This document shows, in pieces, positions 1-5,812 of a stretch of DNA of 5,812 nt. The position numbers were made by a program, and so were the translations under genes. Numbering within the stretch: the stretch's first letter is position 1; each line of letters starts with the position of its first letter. Source of the stretch: Deltaproteobacteria bacterium (GTDB lineage: Bacteria; Myxococcota_A; Polyangia; Haliangiales; Haliangiaceae); NCBI GenBank assembly GCA_013813945.1, contig JACCQV010000864.1, forward strand, positions 1 to 5,812, written 5' to 3'. The notes under the pieces are model-generated. The model made no database searches. It was not told where the DNA came from and saw only the letters and a list, made by a program, of their open reading frames with translations.

Positions 1-15
1 GGACAACCGCTCGCA

Positions 16-990
16 GTGCCAGAGAACGCGACGGCATGGCGCGTTCGGCGGCACACCGGAGGCCGTCCGCGCATCGTCCTCGGTGTCGACAAGCAACCGA
101 TCCACGTGCCGCTCGGCTACACGATCGCAGACCTCGAAGACATCCTCGCCCCCGGGGTGTATCGGCTCGACGCCGTCGACGCGAGCGGCGAGCCGCTGGA
201 CTTCACCGTTGCGATCGAGCTCGGGCAGTACCGCAACGCCGGAGCACCGGTCGAGATCGATGAACCCGAAACATCCGCAATCCAACCGATGCTGCCTGCG
301 ACCGCCAGTGATACGCGGTTTGTTCTCGAGGCGAATGTGCGCGCCACGCAGATGGCGTTCCAGCACAACGCGAGGACGCTGGAGCTCGGTTTCCGTATGG
401 CCGAGACGCTTCGCGATGGCGTGAAGGTGCTCGCCGATGCGCAAGCGGACTGGCTCAAGGGCCTCGCGTCGTCGAAGGGATTCTTTCGCCACGCTGCACC
501 GCCGATGCTGCCGCCTCCAGAAGCACCGAAGGACGACCAAGAAGAGGACGAGGTCGAGGACGTCGAACGCGAGCAGCCTCCGAGTCTGCTGAAGCAGTTC
601 GAACCGATGATCGCAGCGGTCGTGACTCAGGTAGTCACGTCGCTGATGACCGGATCCTCGTCGGGCTCGGGTGGATTGAAGGAAAGTCTAGTGGATATGC
701 TCGACTGGCAGAAGGCTGCCGCCAGGGGGAAGACTGATCGCGAGGTGATCGACATCCCGTCGGTGACGCCCACGACGATGGAGCTGCCGCCGATCTCGCC
801 GACAGAGATGGCGCACTTCATCGCGATCCAGTCGGCACTCGATGCCGAGGAAGCAGCGCTTGCCCGAGAGGTTGCGGCCCAGCTGTCGCCGCAGGAGTTA
901 CGTGGATGGTTCGCGGAGTTGAAGCAGCTCGCGGTGCCCGATGCCGTGGCGAGGATCCGCGTCCTGGTCGCGAAGAAGCCGGCGGCGTGA
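16..990 (+). CDS. Uncharacterised 324-aa mobile-element protein (possibly 5'-partial)
   Basis: I do not recognise this protein. The N-terminal ~75 residues look like a small folded domain rich in beta strands, with Gly/Pro turns (GRPRIVLGVDKQPIHVPLGY near 16-35, then a PGVYRLDAVD stretch). A long helical segment follows (about 105-155), then a proline-rich stretch, an acidic cluster (DDQEEDEVEDVEREQ, 173-187), an amphipathic helix (about 188-212), a Ser/Gly linker (GSSSGSGG, 213-220) and a helical C-terminus (261-324, beginning SPTEMAHFIA). There is no signal peptide and no convincing membrane span. A modular adaptor or DNA/protein-binding role would fit, but that is inference. The GTG at 16 has no clear Shine-Dalgarno sequence, and the frame is open to base 1, so the true start may lie upstream. 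Its stop is 1 bp before the excisionase start, which suggests one operon with xis and int. The high GC3 and lack of interruptions support real coding. Confidence 0.8.
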   Translation: MPENATAWRVRRHTGGRPRIVLGVDKQPIHVPLGYTIADLEDILAPGVYRLDAVDASGEPLDFTVAIELGQYRNAGAPVEIDEPETSAIQPMLPATASDTRFVLEANVRATQMAFQHNARTLELGFRMAETLRDGVKVLADAQADWLKGLASSKGFFRHAAPPMLPPPEAPKDDQEEDEVEDVEREQPPSLLKQFEPMIAAVVTQVVTSLMTGSSSGSGGLKESLVDMLDWQKAAARGKTDREVIDIPSVTPTTMELPPISPTEMAHFIAIQSALDAEEAALAREVAAQLSPQELRGWFAELKQLAVPDAVARIRVLVAKKPAA

Positions 991-991
991 C

Positions 992-1399
992 ATGCGGAAC
1001 AACAGCAAGAGTGTCGCGACCCTGAAGCCGGCGCCATCGCCCCCGAGCAACGACAACGGATCCGCGGCGGAGCCTGTGGAGCTGATGACCTTCGAAGATC
1101 CGCGCCGTCTCGCAAAGATGATCGCGTTCGGTGTCTTCACCGGAGGGCTTCGCTATCTCCAGGAAGTCACCGGCCGCCAGCTGTCGCCTCCGAGCGTTGC
1201 CGACTCGGACCGGTCTCACCGAAGCGACGTGATGACGGCCGATGAAGTTGCCGAGTACCTCGGGGTCGATCGAAACACGGTCTACGAATACGCAGCGCGC
1301 GGCGCGATCCCGCACAAGCGGCTCGGCAAGCGCATGATCTTCCGGCGAGGATCGATCGTTGCCTGGCTCGACACCGCGGTTGTCGGTGGCGACCGATAG
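992..1399 (+). CDS. Excisionase-family helix-turn-helix DNA-binding protein
   Basis: This is a 135-residue protein. Its first ~80 residues are Pro/Ser/Asn-rich and then loosely helical. Residues 81-126 form a typical MerR-like winged helix-turn-helix of the excisionase (HTH_17) family: MTADEVAEYLGVDRNTVYEY, then a basic wing GAIPHKRLGKRMIFRRGSI and the usual closing AWL helix. In this family the domain binds DNA near att sites as a recombination directionality factor, or acts as an element repressor. Its place directly before the integrase favours the first role, but the sequence cannot decide. ATG 992 is chosen because it follows the upstream TGA (988-990) by one base, which suggests translational coupling. 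The Shine-Dalgarno sequence is weak, an in-frame ATG at 1085 is an alternative, and the ATG at 941 would need a long overlap. The long N-terminal extension is unusual, since most excisionases are only 60-80 residues. Confidence 0.82.
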   Translation: MRNNSKSVATLKPAPSPPSNDNGSAAEPVELMTFEDPRRLAKMIAFGVFTGGLRYLQEVTGRQLSPPSVADSDRSHRSDVMTADEVAEYLGVDRNTVYEYAARGAIPHKRLGKRMIFRRGSIVAWLDTAVVGGDR

Positions 1400-1450
1400 C
1401 GCGATGCGAGCGGTCGTGCAAAAGTCGAGTCGTGGTCGAAGCGGGTCGCG

Positions 1451-1459
1451 AAGGAAAGG
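1451..1459 (+). promoter_or_regulatory. Shine-Dalgarno site that sets the integrase start
   Basis: The purine run AAGGAAAGG ends 8 bases before ATG 1468. This strong ribosome-binding site favours ATG 1468 over the in-frame GTG at 1432, which would place the site inside the coding region. Confidence 0.65.
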
Positions 1460-1467
1460 CAACTGAG

Positions 1468-2673
1468 ATGCCCGTACGACGCGACGATAGAACGAAGCGG
1501 TGGTTCTTCCGGACCACCATCAAGACCCTCGACGGCAAGACGCAGCGGCTCTACGGCACGCCCGGAGTACCCGGACCGTTCCACGACCTATCTGCGACCA
1601 AAATCGGGGCCCACGAGGCGGAGCAACGCGCGATCCGAGAGGTCTTCGCGCCCAAGGCTGCGCCCGAAACGAAACAGGAGGTGCTGACGTTTTCAGAATG
1701 GTTCAAGGGGAGGTTCTGGAAGGAGTGGGTCGTGGGCCGCTGTAACAAGCCCACCGAGGTGCGCTCGAAGAACATCATCTTCGACAACCACCTCGAGCCT
1801 CGCTTCGGTCACTTGCCGCTCGACAAGATCACGACGCCAGAGGTCGCAAGCTTTCGTGCGGACCTCGTCGCGATCCCACTGTCGAAGAAGCGCATCAACA
1901 ACATCCTCGCGGTGCTGTCGAAACCGATGAAGTACGCGGTCGATTGCGAGCTGATCGCGAAGGCGCCGCGGATCGGGATGTTCAAGGTGGAGCGGCCGGA
2001 GATTGTTGCGTGGGATTTCGATCAGTATGTGCGGTTACTGGCCGCGGCACGGATCGAAGGTGAGGAATGGTACGCCGCCGCATGTCTTGCCGGCGAGGCA
2101 GGGCTTCGCGTCGGTGAGGTGAAGGCACTGCGTTGGCGTGAAGACGTCGACATGGTTGCCAGGACCATCACCGTGAACTTCCAGACGCGCAACGGTGAGA
2201 CCACGACCCCGAAGGGCCGCACCCGTCGGACGATACCGATGACATGCACGCTCTTCGACGCGCTGAAACGGATGAGCACCATCCGCGAAGGCTTCGCGGT
2301 GCGAAACTTCGATGGCTCGGCGAAGACCGACGAACAAGCGGATGTTGCCATGCGCCGGATTTGCCGGCGCGCAGGCTTGCCGGTTCGCTTGTTCCACACG
2401 TTGCGACACAGCTTCGGAACCCACGCCGCGCTGTTCGGCGTGAACCCGTGGCGGTTGCAGGCGTGGCTCGGGCACAAGCGGATCGACGAGACGATGCTCT
2501 ACGTGCATGTCGCGGAGGCGCACCCACGAGACCTCCCCGAGATCGTGTGTAACGCCGGCAGCGGGATCCTCGATCCCGATCGGCGCGTCCTCGCGATGCT
2601 CGGTGCGCGTGGCAGCCACGTGACAGCAGGCGGCACCACGCGGGATGAAAACGCAGAGCGTTCAGTAGCTTAG
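1468..2673 (+). CDS. int: Tyrosine recombinase / site-specific integrase
   Basis: This 401-aa phage-type integrase cuts and rejoins DNA at att sites through a covalent 3'-phosphotyrosine. Three parts are visible: an N-terminal arm-binding-like region (about 1-60, with RWFFRTTIKTLDGKTQ), a SAM-like core-binding domain (about 72-160, from LTFSEWF) and the catalytic domain (about 175-350). All active-site residues are present: R214 in GLRVGE, K249 in the hairpin TPKGRT, H310 and R313 in HTLRHSFGTH, H336 in WLGHKR and the nucleophile Y345 in MLYVHV. It should therefore be active. A ~55-residue tail follows the tyrosine. The start at ATG 1468 is set by a good Shine-Dalgarno sequence; a GTG at 1432 would give 413 aa. 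The stop (TAG, 2671-2673) lies 4 bp from the 3' end of tRNA-Leu, the likely target. The preceding gene is the probable excisionase, 68 bp upstream. Confidence 0.95.
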   Translation: MPVRRDDRTKRWFFRTTIKTLDGKTQRLYGTPGVPGPFHDLSATKIGAHEAEQRAIREVFAPKAAPETKQEVLTFSEWFKGRFWKEWVVGRCNKPTEVRSKNIIFDNHLEPRFGHLPLDKITTPEVASFRADLVAIPLSKKRINNILAVLSKPMKYAVDCELIAKAPRIGMFKVERPEIVAWDFDQYVRLLAAARIEGEEWYAAACLAGEAGLRVGEVKALRWREDVDMVARTITVNFQTRNGETTTPKGRTRRTIPMTCTLFDALKRMSTIREGFAVRNFDGSAKTDEQADVAMRRICRRAGLPVRLFHTLRHSFGTHAALFGVNPWRLQAWLGHKRIDETMLYVHVAEAHPRDLPEIVCNAGSGILDPDRRVLAMLGARGSHVTAGGTTRDENAERSVA

Positions 2674-2677
2674 TTAG

Positions 2678-2702
2678 TGCGATCGGGGGGACTCGAACCC
2701 CC
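2678..2702 (-). other. Candidate attachment-site core (tRNA T-arm and acceptor 3' strand)
   Basis: The element lies against the 3' end of tRNA-Leu, so the crossover site should fall in the T-arm/acceptor segment, as is common for tyrosine integrases at tRNA genes. A direct repeat of this stretch is expected at the other end of the element. No second copy exists in this window, so the extent is inferred from family behaviour and is not measured. Confidence 0.4.
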
Positions 2703-2759
2703 ACACTATGAAGTACTGGCACCTGAGACCAGCGCGTCTACCAATTCCGCCACGATCGC
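2678..2759 (-). tRNA. tRNA-Leu (anticodon CAG)
   Basis: Read on the - strand, an 82-nt class II tRNA folds completely. The acceptor stem is GCGATCG/CGATCGC (2753-2759 with 2679-2685), with discriminator A at 2678. The D-arm carries AATTGGTAGA. The anticodon stem is CTGGT/GCCAG around the loop CTCAGGT, which gives anticodon CAG (2723-2725) for CUG. The 13-nt variable arm (2703-2715) has a short ACT/AGT helix. The T-arm is GGGGG-TTCGAGT-CCCCC (2686-2702). The long variable arm and the leader GCG..TGGCGGAATTGG are typical of bacterial leucine tRNAs. CCA is not encoded and must be added by nucleotidyltransferase. The 3' end abuts the integrase gene, so its terminal part was probably restored by the inserted element. 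No convincing promoter was found; a weak pair (TTGTGA at 2795-2800 and CATTTC at 2772-2777, 17 bp apart on the - strand) has suitable geometry only. Confidence 0.96.
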
Positions 2760-2911
2760 GAGTGGGCGAAAGAAATGCCATACGGCCGCCGGGATCACAA
2801 GGGGAGCGCCCACTCCCGGTCCATTTTCTGAGTGTGGCCAAGGAGTTGGTCTCTAACGCTGCTTTACTCGCCAAACCTGCCCGTCTACCATCAGGTTGCG
2901 GTTCTGGTGCG

Positions 2912-4543
<1,632 letters not shown>

Positions 4544-4547
4544 TCGA

Positions 4548-4576
4548 AGCCCACCCCTGGGAACCCTTCATGGGCT
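4548..4576. terminator. Weak inverted repeat between convergent genes, possible bidirectional terminator
   Basis: AGCCCA (4548-4553) and TGGGCT (4571-4576) can pair around a 17-nt loop just after the cyclase stop. They also span the end of the out-of-frame tail of the opposite gene. The stem is only 6 bp and no T-run follows on either strand, so this is a position-based guess. Confidence 0.22.
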
Positions 4577-4720
4577 GCTCAGCGGGAACACGCCGAGCCG
4601 CGGAGCATCAGCGAGCGCACGCAGCAACTCGATCGCGGCCACCAGCCGTGCGCGGTCCTGCTCGATGCCATCCCATGTGATCAATGACGTCAGGACCGTC
4701 GGCTGCGATCCGAGCGCTTC
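4568..4720 (-). pseudogene. Out-of-frame 3' continuation of the membrane-anchored protein gene
   Basis: On the - strand, from roughly 4720 down to a TGA at 4568-4570, a second frame reads LTSLITWDGIEQDRARL, then a helical segment IELLRALADAPRLGVF and the end PLSSP. Its third codon positions are almost all G or C, whereas the annotated frame across the same bases is A/T-rich at third positions and gives an odd Arg/Gly/Ala tail. The original C-terminus was therefore probably encoded here. The stretch from 5528 to 4571 is 958 nt, one more than a multiple of three, so removing one base would give a continuous protein of 319 residues. Confidence 0.6.
4573..4602. repeat. Copy 1 of a ~30-bp direct repeat (gene 3' end)
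   Basis: This stretch aligns with 5562-5590 in the same orientation: 26 of 30 columns are identical, with three substitutions and one single-base gap. On the - strand it covers the codons for RLGVF and the end of the frameshifted gene. Confidence 0.6.
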
Positions 4721-5528
4721 CGAGCAACCGCGCGTGGCCGTGGATGCGTGGTGGCAACGTTGCGAGCGCGTCCGTGGCGATATCGCCGGCAACGACCTCG
4801 ATCCGAGGGAACGGCTCGAGCCCCGCGATGTGGGCGGTCGCTCGCGTGACGTGTTCCTGCGGCGTGATCGGATGCAGACCCACGCAGATCGTGCCAGGGC
4901 CTTTGATCTGCACCGCCGCCGGATTGTCGAGCTGAGGGACCGCGTCAGGAAGCGCGTGCAGGACCGCTACCCCGAACAAATCCGTGCGAGCGATCGCGAG
5001 CAACAAGTCGATCCCGCGGACGATGAGCGCAGCATCGACCCGTCCCGTCCTGACGAGCTCGAGATGTGCCCCGGTGCTCGTCAGCTTCGTCTGTCCGAAG
5101 CTCTCGAGCGTCTTTCCGCATAGATCGACGGTCCACAGGCGGCGGAACACGTCGGGCGATGACGCTGTCACGGCGAACTCGAGATCGAAGCGCGGCACGA
5201 GGTCGAGCACGAGCTCGTCGATTCCCAGGAGTGCGTCGCGAATGCCGTGGGGATAGATCTCGAAGTGCGTGGTGCCGGGCGCCGTCAACGAGGCATGCCA
5301 GCGGGACTTGAACGCCTCTTGTGACCGGGTGTCCTCGGGCACCGTGACCTCAATGTGGGTCCCGTGGGTGTCGAGGGTGAGCCGGCCGCGCTTATCGATC
5401 TGCCCTCCGCAGACGGCCGCAGCCTCGCGTAGCACTGGGCTGATCCTCGGCGGCTGAAACAGATACCTTCCGACCGCGACGGCGACGGGAAGCCCAAAAA
5501 GACCGAGGAACACGTACAGCGCCTCCAT
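4608..5528 (-). CDS. Membrane-anchored protein of unknown function, probably frameshifted near its 3' end
   Basis: As read, the gene gives 306 residues. The N-terminus has one hydrophobic helix (about 4-20, LYVFLGLFGLPVAVAVG) followed by RYLFQPP. This suggests a single membrane anchor with a large soluble domain; there is no lipobox or obvious signal-peptidase site. The remainder is an alternating beta/helix fold of no family I can name, without catalytic motifs. The start ATG (5526-5528) has a good Shine-Dalgarno sequence (GAAGGGA on the - strand, 8 nt away). Coding quality is high to about residue 270, then collapses, while the neighbouring frame takes over to 4568 (see the separate entry). 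Either a one-base insertion has damaged the gene or the sequence has an error there. It is convergent with the cyclase: in the repaired form the two stops are 24 bp apart. A repeat of its own 3' end lies just upstream (5562-5590). Confidence 0.75.
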   Translation of the reverse strand: MEALYVFLGLFGLPVAVAVGRYLFQPPRISPVLREAAAVCGGQIDKRGRLTLDTHGTHIEVTVPEDTRSQEAFKSRWHASLTAPGTTHFEIYPHGIRDALLGIDELVLDLVPRFDLEFAVTASSPDVFRRLWTVDLCGKTLESFGQTKLTSTGAHLELVRTGRVDAALIVRGIDLLLAIARTDLFGVAVLHALPDAVPQLDNPAAVQIKGPGTICVGLHPITPQEHVTRATAHIAGLEPFPRIEVVAGDIATDALATLPPRIHGHARLLGSARIAADGPDVIDHMGWHRAGPRTAGGRDRVAACAR

Positions 5529-5536
5529 GTCACACG

Positions 5537-5543
5537 TCCCTTC
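5537..5543 (-). promoter_or_regulatory. Shine-Dalgarno site for the membrane-anchored protein
   Basis: GAAGGGA on the - strand lies 8 nt before ATG 5528. It is the strongest ribosome-binding signal on this strand in the window and supports that start. Confidence 0.6.
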
Positions 5544-5561
5544 GCTGCCAGGAGCTGCCCC

Positions 5562-5590
5562 GGCGGCTCAACGGAACACACCGAGCCGCG
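5562..5590. repeat. Copy 2 of the ~30-bp direct repeat (possible remnant of a tandem paralogue)
   Basis: This copy sits upstream of the start codon of the - strand gene that carries copy 1. On the - strand it reads RLGVFR then TGA (5568-5570), matching the RLGVF near the end of the repaired downstream gene. The missing base relative to copy 1 creates the earlier stop. The ~990-bp spacing is about one gene length, as expected from a tandem duplication whose upstream copy was almost wholly deleted. The upstream sequence (5591-5648) can be read in frame for about 20 codons but shows little further likeness. Confidence 0.45.
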
Positions 5591-5658
5591 CCGCTCGCAT
5601 CCGTCGACGGTACTCCGGGATGCAACCGGCCGACGCGCGCGTGTGCATGCTTGGCGCA

Positions 5659-5693
5659 CAAACGACAAAGGCCCCGGCAAGTACGCCGAGGCC
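5659..5693 (-). terminator. Rho-independent terminator of the right-edge gene
   Basis: On the - strand GGCCTCGGC (5685-5693) pairs with GCCGGGGCC (5670-5678) around a 6-nt loop. This makes a 9-bp GC-rich stem with one T-G wobble. The T-rich tail TTTGTCGTTTG (5659-5669) follows directly. It begins 20 bp after the stop of the gene ending at 5714. On the + strand the wobble becomes a C-A mismatch and no T-run follows, so it acts on the - strand only. It separates that gene's transcript from the gene at 4608-5528, which must then have its own promoter. Confidence 0.8.
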
Positions 5694-5713
5694 ATGAGAG
5701 ACAACGCGGGCGT

Positions 5714-5812
5714 TCAGCCGGCGATCGTCAGGCCCATCTGCGCGCGCACCGTGAAGAACTCCTCGGAGATCGAGTAGAGAACGAGCTCCTTGATCTTGTC
5801 CTTCACCTGCGG
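5714..5812 (-). CDS. C-terminal end of an unidentified protein (5'-partial at window edge)
   Basis: The last 32 codons read PQVKDKIKELVLYSISEEFF, then TVRAQMGLTIAG and TGA (5714-5716). The segment looks like a helix rich in Lys/Glu/Leu followed by a second short helix and is well coded, with G/C third positions in nearly every codon. A strong intrinsic terminator 20 bp downstream confirms a real gene end. I cannot assign a family from this fragment; the rest of the gene lies to the right of the window. Confidence 0.75.
   Translation of the reverse strand, partial: PQVKDKIKELVLYSISEEFFTVRAQMGLTIAG

Larger units (their letters stand above)
1..2677 (+). mobile_element. Integration end of a tRNA-Leu-targeted integrative element (partial)
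   Basis: Three co-directional genes (unknown protein, excisionase-like helix-turn-helix protein, tyrosine recombinase) run up to the 3' end of a tRNA-Leu gene. The recombinase stop is only 4 bp from the tRNA discriminator base. Phages, ICEs and genomic islands that use tyrosine integrases commonly insert in tRNA 3' ends, with int beside the attachment site. The tRNA 5' half points right, so the element must extend to the left, out of the window. No structural phage gene, conjugation gene or cargo can be recognised here, so prophage, ICE and non-mobile island cannot be told apart. The far boundary is not visible. Confidence 0.68.

Noticed and set aside
621..639. Perfect 7-bp inverted repeat CGTGACT/AGTCACG with a 5-nt loop
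   Set aside because: It lies inside a well-coded gene over the codons for VVTQVVT. There is no T-run and it is far from either gene end, so it is probably chance.
1400..1467. Repeated GTCG words before the integrase, as possible arm-type or excisionase sites
   Set aside because: The words are short, irregularly spaced and common in this GC-rich sequence. There is no consistent spacing or longer consensus.
2562..2578. Perfect 6-bp inverted repeat CGGGAT/ATCCCG near the integrase 3' end
   Set aside because: It is within coding sequence about 95 bp before the stop, with no T-tract, and is too short to separate from chance.
2708..2911. Upstream extension of the cyclase frame by 68 codons
   Set aside because: It runs through the tRNA-Leu gene and encodes a low-quality Pro/Arg-rich stretch. 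The FHA domain begins exactly at ATG 2912.
4665..5123. Open frames on the + strand opposite the membrane-anchored protein
   Set aside because: They are Arg/Asp-rich shadows, without a ribosome-binding site or domain likeness. The - strand has the better start signal and coding bias.
5568..5648. A 26-codon open frame on the - strand beginning MHTRASAG
   Set aside because: It has no ribosome-binding site and sits directly after a terminator. Its last codons are explained by the gene-end repeat, so it is better read as a remnant than a gene.

Overview
The window is GC-rich, with strongly G/C-biased third codon positions. It looks like a chromosomal fragment of a delta-proteobacterial/Myxococcota-type bacterium. 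That guess rests on the FHA-GAF-cyclase signalling protein, the codon use and the integrase style; no marker gene here proves it.

Left part (1-2677, + strand): the integration end of a mobile element. A tightly packed row holds an unrecognised 324-aa protein whose frame is open to the window edge, a small excisionase-type helix-turn-helix protein starting 1 bp after it, and a complete tyrosine recombinase with all catalytic residues. The integrase stop codon lies 4 bp from the 3' end of a tRNA-Leu(CAG) gene on the - strand (2678-2759). This is the classic layout of an island or prophage inserted into the 3' end of a tRNA gene. The element extends leftwards beyond the window, and the candidate att core lies in the tRNA T-arm and acceptor stem.

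Right part (2760-5812): apparently resident chromosome. A 543-aa cytosolic protein on the + strand fuses an FHA domain, a GAF domain and a class III adenylate cyclase domain with a full set of catalytic residues. Convergent to it is a membrane-anchored protein of unknown function on the - strand. Its last part appears to have slipped frame: a well-coded C-terminus continues in another frame to 4568. A copy of this gene's 3'-terminal ~30 bp also sits just upstream of its start, which suggests a lost tandem paralogue. At the right edge are the last 32 codons of another - strand gene, followed by a convincing intrinsic terminator (5670-5693).

The int/xis pair and the tRNA form one functional unit: integration and excision at tRNA-Leu. 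The cyclase and its neighbours have no visible functional link to the element. I see no CRISPR array, toxin-antitoxin pair, defence system or clearly novel multi-gene system. The least explained items are the 324-aa element protein and the decaying 4568-5528 gene with its partial duplicate.
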